Shown here: one piece after another, positions 21,891-34,700 of the stretch
Position numbering within the stretch: the first letter of the stretch is position 1
How the letters are laid out: each line of letters starts with the position of its first letter
DNA from: Actinomortierella ambigua
Taxonomy: Eukaryota; Mortierellomycota; Mortierellomycetes; Mortierellales; Mortierellaceae
Length of the DNA: 41,874 nt
Direction: 5' to 3'
Assembly (NCBI GenBank): GCA_016098155.1
Contig: JAAAJB010000309.1
Coordinates: forward strand, 1 to 41,874
Translations under genes and position numbers: made by a program
The notes under the pieces: generated by a model
Seen by the model: the letters and a program-made list of their open reading frames with translations, nothing else
Databases searched by the model: none
What the model was told of the DNA's origin: nothing

Positions 21891-24800
21891 ATGGGGAACG
21901 CCGTTTCCTCCGTCACGCCATCCACCGCCACGGCTGGAATAGACTCTTACGTGAGCGAGCTAGGCGATATCCATTATGAAAAGAGGTGCGGTTTGGATGC
22001 TCCCTTGGTGCTCTGGTTGGTGTAGACAACATGCATTCATCTGGCTCTCCTTTGGCTGACTCTTCGACCACCCCTCCTCTTCTCTTTTGTATTTTCATGA
22101 ACCGTGGTGGACCCTGGCTCACAGTCTTGGCAGTGCACGGTTCCTCAAGACCATCCGTTGCAGACAAAAGGAAGGGTCTGTCGTTGTCAAGATATTCGTC
22201 AAGCCTGAAGCTGGAATCTCCATGCAACGGATCCTACGCATGCTGGAAGGTGAGAGGGTTCAAGCTTATTAGTGTGTCTGGACCTTCTCCATTGACAAGT
22301 GCACCCAACTGCATCGACTGCATACTCACACGGCTCTCTTTCTTTCCTTCTTCCTCGTCTCTTGGTTAGATGAACGCGATAGCCTCTCCGATGTGCCAAA
22401 TGCCATCGCCTTTCAGACTGTACTGGAGACAGATCGTGCAGGATACCTAATCCGACAATATCTTTTTAGCAGTCTCTACGATCGCATAAGGTACTTTATT
22501 GCTCGCGGTCTTGAAAGCTACTCCTATGCCAAAAAGTCAAAAGTCACCTCTCAAACCAACCACCGTTCCCTTCGTTCCTCTGTGCCAGCACGCGACCCTT
22601 TTTGAATCTGATAGAAAAGAAATGGGTCACCTACCAGTTACTTCGCGGCCTTGCGGACATTCACTCGCTCAACGTATGTCTGAACAGCACTCTTTCATGA
22701 TTGCAAGACGCGATGATAACCCTGAGCAGGAAAAAAAAGAATGCTGACTTTCGCTTTTGTGATCCGACTTTCAATTCAACTTAGATCCACCATGGAGACA
22801 TCAAGACAGAAAACTGCCTCATGACATCGTGGAACTGGCTGTACCTAAGCGATTTTGCCGGCTTCAAACCCACCTTCTTGCCCGAGGTAAGAATCAAGCT
22901 CCGCCCTGCACCCTGCCTGTTTCAGTCAACACGATTTCGTGTCAAAAGTCGTGTTCAACATGGCACTCACTCACCCCCTCTCAATCTATCTTCCAGGACA
23001 ATCCCGCCGACTTTTCCTTCTTCTTTGATACATCTTCAAGGCGGACTTGTTATCTCGCTCCCGAAAGATTCTATAAGCCAGGAGTCGATACTGAGAAGCA
23101 AAAGGTAACTTCGGCTGCCAGGATCTCTTCTCCTATTATCAAGGGGGATAAAAAAAAAAAGTCGGCGCAAATACTTGATTCTTACTTTTCATTGTCAATC
23201 CTATATAGCAAGCTGAGAACCCAGAGGCGATCTATACAGGACTCACGGACGCCATGGACATTTTCTCTGCAGGGTACTTTTACATTCTTCGCGTATCAAA
23301 TGGAGGGCAAATACGGCATGCTGTTCGACATCTAACGCTATGGTGGGACTTTCTGCAATAGATGTGTTATCGCAGAGCTCTTTTCTGAGGGATCTCCAAT
23401 TTTCTCCTTGTCACAAATGTTCAAGTATCGGAGTGGCGAATATGATCCCACGCCCTATATTGAAAAGATTGAGGATGACCACATCAAGGTACAGAATTGC
23501 ACAAATTAATATTATCCGTCGTGTATGGCAGCCGTCGTTGGTAATGTCACATTAACATATCGATTCTCTCTACAGGAACTTATCCGGCACATGATTCAAC
23601 TGGATCCATCCAAGAGGTTTAGCGCAGAGCGCTATCTAGCTGACTGGTATGTGGAGCAATTCATGACCATAGCAGTCTTGACTTTTCTGCCTGTATTTGT
23701 GAAATTTCAATAACCATCGGCCTCATCCAACTCTAGGCGTGACAAAGCATTCCCGAAGCACTTTTATACTTTCCTACATCAGTACATTCACTCTGTCACA
23801 GAGTCCATGGGAGTATCCTCTGCCAACTCTGGATTGGCTGCCAGTGGAGACACTCAAGAGCCCCGACCAAAGACAGACGCGGACGAAAAAATTGAGCGCA
23901 TTTACCACGACTTTGACAAGATCTCGATCTTCCTGGGACTTGAGCCACCCAAGCCAAGCGATTCGATCTCCTCAGGATCCGGATTGATGGGATTAACCCA
24001 TGGAATGGTAAGATTTCGTGAGAAGCATCCAACCCAACATCTGTTTTTCGCCTTAAAATTCTCTACTCACATGGTTCGTATCGTTACTTAGGACTCGCTC
24101 GTGATCCATGACAAGGGGTCTCAGGATGAATCCGAGAAGCACGCCCCAAGTATGATTCGATACCTTTGTGCCATTATGATACCAATGCAATGTTGATCTC
24201 GATCGGTTCGAGCAGCTAACCTTTTTTCAATCCTTCATATCCGACTTCAATAGATGAAGGCGCCCTCATTTTCTTGTCGTTATTATGCTCATCAATGCGC
24301 AACACTGCCTTTCCAACATCGAAGGTACATGCCCTCGATATGCTCTACTCCATTGGCGAACACGTAGCAGATGACATCAAGCTCGATCGGGTCGTACCAT
24401 ATATCGTTTCTTGCTTCACGGATGAAGTAGGACTTGTTCGTGCACATGCCGTTAAAATCTTGACGAAGCTTGTAAGTTTTTCTTCTACTCTTTTTTTTTC
24501 TCTCTCTACAGCTCGTGGCAAATGAACTACCAATTTCCAGGGTACTAATCTTCACCGCGCTCTACTTTCTTTTCATTAGTTGAGTCAAGTAGAAACGTTG
24601 AATGTGATCAATGTCACCATCTTCCCAGAGTACATCCTCCCAGCACTTCGATCCTTCCCTTCAGACCCCGAGGTTTTCGTCCGCGCCACCTACGCCGGAT
24701 GCATTGCTCAATTAGCTCAGACAGCTCTTCGGTACCTCGAACTCGCGCAGGTAAACTTCTTTGGACGAGAAAAAAAAAGTATATGTTCATTCGTGTTGTA

Positions 24801-27800
24801 GAACAGTGGCTCACAATAGTATGGTCTTTCCGTTTTCATTATATTACAGCTCCTGAGGAACGAAGGTGTTATTGCAGGCAATGAGGTCGATGGCGACGCC
24901 GACGGATCCCCTTATGAAGTATGTAAACTATCACGAAGGGGTCACCCTATGTAATCGGATTTCAATCACCGGCCCCATATTGACACTCAAACCATTGGGT
25001 TCCATTTAGGCTACGTACGACTCGGCACTTTTCGATCTCCAAGTCGCTATAGAGGACCAAATACGGATGATCCTCATTGACCACGACAGCAGTGTGAAAC
25101 GGGAGCTTTTATCCGACATCTCATCGCTCTGTATATTTCTCGGCAAGCAGCGTGTCAATGATGTTCTTCTTAGCCATATGATCACCTATCTCAACGGTCG
25201 TGACTGGATGCTGCGGAGGTAATACTAGATGAGGAACCGGGCGAGAATATTACAAGAGGTCTCACCATTCTGATCTCTAAGCCTGTTCTAACCACCAATT
25301 CTTGTCCATTGACATTGGTTAGTGCCTTCTTTGAGAGCATCGTAGGTGTCGGCGCATTCGTTGGTGGACGTAGCTTGGAAGAGTACATCTTACCGCTGAC
25401 GATCCAGGCCTTGACAGGTAAACCTCAGACAGGCACTGATCAGCTACCCCGTCATACTCTCCATCTTGCACAAGACGCTAAACATTTTTGATATCTTGGC
25501 TCTCCTTTTCCCCCTTCTACAGATTCAGAAGAGTTTGTTGTCGAAAAGGTACTAAAGTCGCTAGCAAGCCTTTGCGACTTGGGTCTGTTCCAAAAGATGG
25601 CGATCTGGGATCTTGTGAGTGTAGTAGCACCACTGCTGTGTCATCCAAGTCTCTGGATCCGGTACGGCGCCATTGGCTTCATTTCCTCAACAGCTCGGCG
25701 GCTGCCCATGGCAGACATCTGGTGTATGATCTATCCAATCATTCGACCCTTCCTTCGATCGGACATTGGAGAAGTGAGCGACTTGCACTTACGCGAGAAT
25801 GTCAAAGCACCTCTGAGCCGTGCCGTCTTTGAGCAGTCCATCGTATGGGCCACCAAAGCCAACCGCTCCTCCTTCTGGAAACCGGTGCGTGAGCGCCCGA
25901 TGCCGTCACGGTCAATATCCAACTCGCAGAACTTGGCCATTCCTTTTACTATGCAAGGGAGCTCCTCCAGAGATGACTCGCCAATTTTTGTTGTTGTGAA
26001 ATCTCAAGAGTATGTGGTTGTTTGTGGAATTTGGAATTTGAATCTCTTCGCCAGCAAGGGCATATGCTAACAAATAGTGTCTTTTTTTTTATTTATTTGG
26101 TAACCCACTTTATCCCATTAGAGACGAACAATATCTGGAAAAACTGCGGAGCATTGGGATGACAGCCGAGGACGAACAAAAGCTGGCTGCGATGCGAGAA
26201 TACATTTGGAAACTCTCTCGGACACGGCAAAGCGCGAGGCCAAAAGGACGTGAGGGCGACCCACGCGACGGGTCGAGTCGACAACGAGATGGTGGTGAAA
26301 TCAAGTTGCGGGAGCTCGGTATCACGCCCCGTACGGTCTTTCTCTCACCCGCAATGGTGGATCGTGACTATGGCTCGATGCGCGAGTCGGTCAGGTCCAA
26401 AAAGTCGAGCGGTGGACGTTCTTCCAAGCTACGTTCCATCGTCAAATCCAACACCACCGGAAATCTACCACGGATATCCAGCGACAATACCATCTTCAGC
26501 TCACTTGGCGCTGGAGGAGGCGCAGGAGGAGGTAGTGGTCAGCGAGACGCCTCGTCTGTACCCGGCATCTATGAACAAGGCCCTGGCCACGCGCCTACAG
26601 CAAGTGGTAGTAGTAGTAGGGGTGGGGCTGGGAGCGGGGGACTAGGAGGCAATCTGTATATGCAGTCGGACACTCAATCGACCACCTCCTTGGCATCCTC
26701 CATCTGGCCCTCCTCATTGCCGCGGGGCCTGAGTCACGGGAATGCCTCTTCCTTTCCTGCCAGCCCCGAGTCCTCAGCACGAGCACGAGGCAGCGGAAGC
26801 AAGCATACAGGCAGTGGGGCTTCTCGGCGGACCAGGATGCTTCTCACGCCTGGCACTAACAAATCGGCTGAATCTGGCAAAGCGGCACCTGCGACCACGA
26901 GTATGGATGAAACGACTGTCCAAGGCACGATTGAACTACCTGCCACGGAGAAGACTGTCCAGGATGTGATTGCCGGATCCGGAGTTCCACTGCCAAAGGC
27001 AAGCACCTTACCCTGGCAGATACCCCTCGACGACGAGCCGTATTCGAGTCTTCATCTGCGCGAGAATCGAGGATTGGAACAGTACAATGCAAGAGCATAT
27101 CCTTTTACCCCAGGTAACCAGTGTGCTGGCTGCAATTCTGTTTATGTATGCTCTATTTCTTGGTTTGTCACATGGACGTGCCTTTTTACTTAAAACCCCG
27201 TGTCTTTGTCTCTCAATTCATCCTACACTCCCCCTTAGATGGTGGTCAGAGGAACCTGGCAGAGCTATTCCTTCACCAAGCACTTTTGGCATTCCAACCA
27301 CCCATGTCCGAGTTTGGGCCGCCGATCAACCCCCTCTCACGGCTACGAAGGCTCCAGCGCAGCAATGCGCAGGTGATGCGCAACCAATGGCGACCCGAGG
27401 GAACGCTTGTGGCGCACCTGGCGGAGCACAAGGCAGCGATCAATCAGATCTTGGTCTCGCCCGACCACAACTTTTTTGTGTCGTGTTCGGACGATGGGTC
27501 GCTCAAGATCTGGGACACGGCCCGGCTGGAAAAGAATGTGACGAACCGGGCACGCATGTCGTATAATCTCTTGGGCGGCAAGGTGACCTGTATGGCGTTC
27601 ATTGAAAACACGCATAGTGTTGCGGCCGGCTCGGACAATGGCAACATCCATGTCTTCCGCGTCAATGTGATCGAGGCTGGCAAGTACGGCAAGTGCGAGA
27701 CTGTTCGCCGCATCGCACTAGAGGACGAGTATCCTGTCATTATGGAGCACTACAACGCTGGTGAGTCTTGGATGGAATGAAGTGGAGGGGAGTGGTAGTT

Positions 27801-28748
27801 CGGTAGAAAGAAAGAGAAGAATTGAGCTCCATGACTAACCAATATTTTTTTTTTTTTTTTGGATATTTCTCTGCCACAGAATCCCAATCGCTACTAGTGT
27901 TTGCGACGAACCGCGGCAGCATCCAGGGTGTCGACTTGAGCACGACGCGACTTGTTTGGGAGGTGCAGAACGAGTTGTCGCACGGCGTGATCACCGCCAT
28001 GGTGATAGACCCTCAAAAGACCTGGCTGCTCGTCGGCACCAACCGCGGTGTGCTCACGCTCTGGGATCTGCGGTTCAAGATTGCACTGCGGTCATGGGTG
28101 CACCCATCCAAGTCGCGTATTTCCCGCCTAGTGATCCACCCCGAACAACATTCACACCATCGCAGCGGCAAGGTCATCATTGCCGCGGGCAAGAACGAGG
28201 TCTCTGTCTGGGACATTGAACATGGCGAGTGTCTTGAGGTGTTTGGGGTCCGAAACCCGGACGAGAAGCGTACTCTGTCGCTGGACAAGTTCCGCCCAAG
28301 CGAGCCGCTCTCGGGTGGGGAGCTCTTGCGCAATTCGTTCACACCCAATGATACTACCCACTTGGCCACCGACCAGTCCATCCGCGCCGTTCTCTGCTCT
28401 CCCGAAGGCGACTACATGATCACGGCCGGCGCTGATCGCAAGCTACGCTACTGGGACACGGGCAAGGTCGAGGTATCCTATGTTATTAGCGGTATGGAAC
28501 TCCAAGAAGGCCGGCCCAAGTACTCCACCCGACGAGTCGAAGGGCTTACCATTCACTACGAGCTGACCGACCCCCCTTCGGCAACCGCTCAACGTGCAGC
28601 TAGTGGACGTAGCAATCTCGTCACCGTCCAGCAGCAACAGCTCTTGCGTAACCACTTGGATGCCATCCGCGACATTGCTTTGACTGAACTACCGTGCCCT
28701 ATGGTCATCTCTGGTGATCGCGACGGTGTCATTAAAGTGTTTTTGTGA
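21891..28748 (+). CDS. VPS15: Vps15, regulatory kinase subunit of class III PI3-kinase
   Basis: Anchors and activates Vps34 in the complexes that make PI3P for vacuolar sorting and autophagy. Twenty exons join in phase to 1619 aa: 21891-21985, 22125-22249, 22370-22490, 22589-22673, 22785-22886, 22997-23104, 23209-23273, 23362-23488, 23576-23646, 23737-24007, 24092-24149, 24254-24471, 24580-24750, 24850-24918, 25010-25218, 25323-25417, 25523-26009, 26122-27113, 27239-27760 and 27880-28748. The N-terminus MGNAVSS is a myristoylation signal. The kinase domain (about 30-330) has Lys54 (VVVKIF) but the atypical HGD (145-147) and DFA (165-167), both normal for Vps15. HEAT repeats cover about 420-800, including DRVVPYIV and [11 protein letters not shown] low-complexity Gly/Ser linker (about 930-1080) precedes a WD40 propeller (about 1190-1619; [20 protein letters not shown]). 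Identity is secure; individual exon ends rest on splice signals and phase. Confidence 0.96.
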
Positions 28749-28763
28749 GAGACACAATAGCGG

Positions 28764-28769
28764 AATAAA
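28764..28769 (+). terminator. AATAAA polyadenylation signal candidate for VPS15
   Basis: AATAAA begins 16 nt after the VPS15 stop codon, in the 127-bp gap shared with the convergent INTS11 gene. A T-rich stretch follows. The gap also holds an A9 and a G10 run. Confidence 0.5.
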
Positions 28770-28875
28770 TTTCTTTTTTGTACAGCAAAAGAAGCCAACA
28801 AAGGATATATATATTTTTTGACAAAAAAAAAGAGGGGGGGGGGCTATGTATTTACAAGTTGAAAAAAAAAATACT

Positions 28876-31207
28876 TTACTTGGCAGCGAGTGTCAGGGTA
28901 ACAATCGACAGGATCCTTGTTGCTAAGTCCTCATCCCGATAATCCCAACCAATCAACAATCCACTTGCAGGTGCTTCATCGCCTGGCGAAGCTTCCTTGG
29001 CAGCTGCAGATGTGCCAGCCCGGATCTCAACAGTCCGTGCATAGATGACGCCGTTCTCGCACCGGATTGGCACATGCTCGCCGATCGCTCTCTCCAGGGC
29101 ATGGTGGACCAGGTCGAGTGCATAGGCATGGACATCCCAGTCCTGCGACGCAGGCAGAGGCCGGGCGGAGGTTGTCGTGGCATCGCCCATCTCCAGGTCC
29201 TCGCCGGCGTCATGGACAGCAGCAGTGCTTTCCTTCTCCTCCTCCTCCGAGGCCGATGATATTGGCTCTGCTGGCACTGCGCCCACCGAGACCAAGTTCG
29301 CTTCTTCGGCTGCTAGTCGCAGAGCTGTTTCGTTGAACTGCTTGGTCACCTCGAACCGCACCGTGTGCATGTCCATCGGGATCCTATCCAGCAAATCGTC
29401 CGCATCCTCCAGACGGATCGTCTTGCCGTCCTCCATCACCAGCATGCCCTGGATCAAGATTTTATCCTTGGGTTTGACGCTCGATGGTTCCAAGCGAGCG
29501 TTGGGTGGCGATGGTGCGTCGCTGTTGTTTTCGTCGCTGCTGCCTTGATCCGGGGAGGAAGGAGAGGATGGTGAGGAGAGATGGGCCGACGTGCTCGACT
29601 CCATGCCAGTATCCATTGCGCTGTCATTGTTCTTGCTTTTGTTGGATGGGTAGTCAAACAGGGGTGGTTTGGACGCCGACGACTGCGCAAGATGCTTCTT
29701 GAGGAGCTTGGCAGAGACCTCGATTGGGATAACATGGGAGGTTTCGATGCTGATGGTCGTGCCGTTGGGTGGGTCAAAACAAGGGATGCCAAACTCGGTC
29801 ATGATTCGCGACTTGAGGAATCCCATGGAGCTCTTCTCGCCATGGACCAGGACGACATTCTTTGCGTCGCACTGGCGAATCAGTTGCATGATACCCTTGG
29901 CATCTGCGTGGGCACTGAACGACAGATTCTTGACCTTGAGGTTGACATCGACCGCCGTATATGAATCTATCTGAATCCGCTTTTCGCCTGCAAGCACCTT
30001 GGAGCCGACTGTGCCAGCGACACAGTATCCCGGCATGATGACCATGTTCTTGGGGTCGGGTGCCCATTTCTTGAACAGCTCCAAAGATGTTCCACTGTGC
30101 AACATGCCTGGTGTAGCAAAGACAACCATGGGTCCTGGTTGGTCAATGTACGAGCGGTCCCAGGCCTTGATGTGCTTGAAATCAAACATGTTGCGCTGGA
30201 CAAACGTGCTCTTGATCTTTTCGTTGGTCCAGTTGATGAACAGGCGATAGAAATGGTTGGCCTTCTCCGTCAATCCTGCCGAAAAGTAGATTGGCACCTT
30301 GAGGTCCATCCGCTCCCAATACGTCTCAATCAAGATGCAGAGCTCCTGCGCTCGTCCCAGTGCAAAAACCGGAATGATCACGTTGCCCTTTTCGGCCACA
30401 CAGTCGTGCACCTTCTTCAAAAAGTCTCGCTCACGCGATCGCTTCGAGTCTCGAATGGTCGTGGCATAGGTGGATTCCGTGATCAGCACATCCGGACGGA
30501 CCTTGTCAATCCATGCGCTGCCAAGATGGCGATCCGGTGTCATGTTGTAGTCGCCCGTGTACACCAGAGACTCGTCGCCGACGCGGATGTAGAACATGGC
30601 GGCGCCGAGGACATGGCCTGCGTAATACGCACAGATCTCCAGATCGTCGTCGACCATGATTGTTTGGTGGAGATTGACGGCAATGACCTTCTTCATACAG
30701 TCCTTGATCATCTGGCTGGTGAAGAAATTGCGCTCGCCCTTCCGCTCCACCGAGATCTTGCGGTAGTCCTCCAACAGAATCGGACAGATGGCCTTGGTTG
30801 GGTGGGTCATGTAGATATTGCCGTCGTAGCCGCACATCTCTGTGAAGAACGGCAGAGCTCCGCAGTGGTCGAGGTGAAAGTGGCTAATGATCACACAGTC
30901 CAGCATTTCTGTAAAGTCGCCCGTCTTGGAGATGTATGAGAAGTCGGGGAATCTGCGTTCGTCTATTTGTCGATGAGGAGTGCGTCAAGATATGAGGGGA
31001 GTCAGTCAACATATGAGCAAGTGAAGCAAGTGAACAAGTTGGGTAACCAGGCTCATGAATGTGAATGCAAGGCGGGGTGCAGGTTTTACCATTAAAGCCC
31101 ATGTGCATGCCACAGTCAAGCATGATGTTTTTCCCTCCGATGGTGACGAGGATACAGCTGCGTCCAACGTCTTGCCCAGCACCGAGAGGCACAATCTGGA
31201 TGGTCAT
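28876..31207 (-). CDS. INTS11: Integrator complex subunit 11, MBL/beta-CASP RNA endonuclease
   Basis: Predicted catalytic nuclease of the Integrator complex, which cleaves nascent RNA polymerase II transcripts. Two exons, 31090-31207 and 28876-30962, join in phase to 734 aa. The N-terminus [17 protein letters not shown] is the INTS11 signature. Metallo-beta-lactamase motifs are Asp31 (LDCGMH), HFHLDHCG (67-74), the YAGHVLGA His and the TGDYN Asp. Beta-CASP motifs are TESTY, SFSAHAD and LVHGE, so all metal ligands are present. [19 protein letters not shown] and [15 protein letters not shown] match INTS11 rather than the paralogue CPSF73/Ysh1. The protein is about 130 residues longer than the human one because of a Ser/Asn-rich insert after the nuclease region and acidic linkers in the C-terminal domain (start [16 protein letters not shown]). 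It is convergent with VPS15 and divergent from the CM1 gene. Confidence 0.95.
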
Positions 31208-31705
31208 GATGAGCAAGAGAAGAGGATTGAGGAAGGAGTGAATGAATGAATGAATGAATGACAATGTTCTCTCTCTTTGGCCACCAAAAAGACAGACTAT
31301 GTGGCTGAAGAGAGAAATGATATCTATCACTCAATCGCAGTGATTGAATCACCACAGCACTGCCCCTGATGGGATGGCAGGAGAACAACCGTTCTTTGAG
31401 AGAAAAGAAGGTTTTATGACCTTTTTGCCGCCCAACCCACCCTTTTTTCTTTTTTTCCTCCCCCACCCCTCCACCATTCATCGTCAACACTCTCCACTCC
31501 ACCTCTCCTCCTCATTCACCCTTCCTCTCTCCACCCCCCCTCCCCTTTGCTTAATCGATACCCTCTCCCTCTCTCCACCACCATTCCACCACCATTCTAC
31601 CTCCACACGCGCACCTTCATTCCTCGCACCCATTAGCAGCATATTTACCAATATACCTCAAATAACAACAAAAAACAGCAACAAAAAAAAACGACAGAAA
31701 GGGAC
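31208..31705. promoter_or_regulatory. Divergent promoter region between INTS11 and the CM1 gene
   Basis: These 498 bp lie between two outward-facing start codons. The INTS11 side carries an AATG microsatellite and GA-rich DNA. The CM1 side is strongly pyrimidine-rich (31440-31610) and then A/CA-rich up to the ATG, typical of fungal 5' leaders. No TATA box was recognised. Confidence 0.6.
31241..31260. repeat. (AATG)5 microsatellite
   Basis: Five exact AATG units, 34 bp upstream of the INTS11 ATG in its probable 5' UTR. On the minus strand it reads CATT repeats, so it adds no upstream ATG for INTS11. Confidence 0.9.
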
Positions 31706-34700
31706 ATGCTGGCAGGACTACTGACCACCTCCCCCGAACAGTCCTCGATCCACCTCAACACCGCTGGAGCTACTGCTGCGGCCGGTGCTGGCGCCGGACT
31801 TGGAGGGTCGGGAGGACACTACAACAACAACAACAACAACAACATTGCTGACCACGAGCAGCAACAGCAAGACGAAGACGAAGAAGACGACGAGGACGAG
31901 GACGGTGGCCGCGAGATGGATGTGTCGAGACTCCAGTTCAACTTTGCAGCGGATATCGACGCCGACATTGCCCTTGACAATTCGGTGCGAACAGACCCGC
32001 GCATGAACTCGTACTCGTACAGTACGGCCGGTGGGTCGACCGGCCTTGCAGAGAGTCAACGACTGAAACGAGGAGGCACCTTGCCAGGAGTCGCTGGACT
32101 TGGTGGCCCAGGGATGGAGCACCCTTGGATCACCCCTGGCGCTGCTGCTGCTCCTGCTGCTGGTGGAGGCTCAAAGCCTGCCACCTTGACGCTCAAGGAG
32201 CAGGAAAAGGTACGGCTGAAGAAGAAGTTTTACCACGCGTACGCGCGAATTTTTTCTTTTTTTTTTTTTTTTCCTTCCTTGCCCTTCCTTCGTTTTCATC
32301 CTCTCCCCCACATTGCCTTGTTCCTTCCTTGAGATACCCGGACATGGGTTCCCATCTATCGTTCTCCACCCCTTTTTCTCTCGTTGGTCCATATCCTACC
32401 CATCTCACATGCAAGAACAAACACACTGGGGCCCGCCGCCTCCTTTTTCTAACCTCCTGGCGGGGGCTTGACTACCCTTCCTATCGGCATTCCCGGTCTC
32501 ACATGCTATTGTTCATTCTATAGGCTATCGACAATCTCAAGAACGAAAACTTTAGTCTCAAGCTCAACATCGTCTTCTTGGAGGAGCGCCTGGCCAAGGT
32601 GTCTCCCGAACATGTGGACCAGGCCTTGCATGAGGTAACTACTGCGCCCCCTCCCCTCACCATCCCCCATCCAATCATATCTATTCGCCTGCCTGGCCCC
32701 CACAAACGACCATGATGGCCCACCTGGACATGGGCCCCTTGGGTTGTAATGCCCAAAACGTCCTGTCGTCTTCTTCCTCATACGCTATCAAAGGGCCAAA
32801 TGAAAATGGGTCTTAAAGAATCCTCTTTTTTTGTTTTGGTCGACTTGCTAATGTTTATTGTGGGCCGGACGTTGGAATCTAGAATGTGGAAATGAAGGTC
32901 AAGCTCCATAAAATGCATTCGGAACTCAAGCAGAACAACCGTCTGCTGCAGGAGGCCCGCGCCGCCATCGAGGCGCTGCAAGCCCAGCAAAAGACTTGCG
33001 ATCTCGAGCACGGCATGTCCGAGGACGAGCAAAAGGAGTACCAGCGGGCTCTTCAAGAATCCAAGGAGCTCAAGCGCATCCTCAAGGAGCTCTCGGAGCA
33101 GCTGCACGAGATGGAGCAAGAGGCAAAGTCGAACGAGGCCGATATCATGGCCATGCAGGACCAGGTCAAGTCCCACGAACACCTCCAGGTCCAATACGAG
33201 GACAGGATCCAGAAACTCGAGGACGAGCTGGACGAGTCTGAAAAGGTCCTCGGCGAGGCCCAGATGTGGAAGGACCGCTACCTCAAGCTTCAGCAGGAGG
33301 CCGAGGAGGCCCTCACGTCCAAGGCCCATATGGAAAAGACCCTTGCCGAGACGGAGCACCAGCTCCAGATCCTCAAGGACAACCATGACCAGGAACTCAC
33401 CATGCAGTCCCAGGACCACCGTGACGAAATGGCGCGCCTCAACCTCATGGTCGGCGACCTCAAGAGCCAGCTCGAGGACGAGCGTGCCGCGCGTGCGCAA
33501 GAACAGGATATGCATATGAACGACATGGATGCCCTCTCGGAGCAGTGGACCCAGGACCGCCAGATGATGCGTGAGCAGAACGAGGCCCTCTTGGTCGAAT
33601 TGGATGAGCTCCGCAAGGAGAATGAGATGCTCGAGCCTCAGGTGCAAGAGCTGCTCGCTTGGAAGAATGAGGATGCCGTCCGCCATGACCAGGAGATGGG
33701 CGACATTGTCGCCGAGCTTGAGGAGAGGATGGCCGAGGTCGATCGACTCTCGGTCGAACTCGACCGCTACCAAGGACTGGAGGGAATCCTCCATCTCAAG
33801 GATGACCGTATTTTGGAACTGGAACAACAGATTGACGCCATGGAAGTTGCCCGCAAGGAAGCTGATGCCGTGCACGATGAAGTCGTTGAGCGCTTGAGAA
33901 CTGTATGTGATGGCTATTGTCTTATTAATTATTGGGGGCCCTTCTGTCACCAACAGCGAAATTTTCAGAGCGGTGCGTTGCAATTTTTTTTCTGTTGTCT
34001 CCTACTCACCTTCTGCCTTTCATTTTCTTTTCTAACAACAACAGAAAATTCAAGGAAACGGACACGCGGCATCAAATCCTGGACAAGTTTCGGTCGAGGT
34101 TGTCATGTGGCGCGAAAAGTATGAACAGTCCAAGAAAGACGCCGACGAACTGAATGTGCTGCTCCGTGAGACAGAAAACCGACTCGTCAGCGAGCGCAAC
34201 CGTGCGGGTGCTGGTGGTCAACAATGGAGGGAAGAGAAGCTGCAGATGGAGATGCAACATGCCGATATTGTCGATGAGTTGCAGGAGCAACTGGCGGCCC
34301 TGAACGATCGCATCGCCGAACTCGCCAAAGCCTTGAACGACCGCGACAACAGTGTCCTGCATCACGAAGAACAAGCGGCCATGGCCTCGCAGCAAACAAA
34401 GGAGGTCCAGCAACGGTACAAGGACATGGAATTCCGCCTCAATGCCGAACTCGAAACCACGACGGCGGCCGTCACCATGCTCCGCAAAGAGCTCGAGCAG
34501 CTCAAGTCGAGCAGAGTCGAGGCTGGTGAGCAAGCGGCGGCCGATTTCGAGGGCGAGATGCGGCACATGGAGGCGAGGATCCGACGACAGCACGATACCG
34601 TGACCCAGCTCGAGAACGAGAAGCAGCAACTGGAGACTTCGTTGCGAGACCGGGCGACGACGATCGCGATGCTCAAATCACGTGTCAATGAGTTGGAACT

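Noticed and set aside
30097..30939. A 280-codon plus-strand frame
   Set aside because: Antisense to the INTS11 nuclease domain, which has strong family motifs on the minus strand.
28876..31207. CPSF73/Ysh1 as identity of the nuclease gene
   Set aside because: The N-terminal [17 protein letters not shown], the [17 protein letters not shown] segment and the [11 protein letters not shown] loop match INTS11 and not CPSF73.
32778..33983. A 401-codon minus-strand frame
   Set aside because: It is antisense to the coiled-coil exon of the CM1 gene; its Leu/Val-rich sequence mirrors Glu/Lys/Gln codons on the coding strand.
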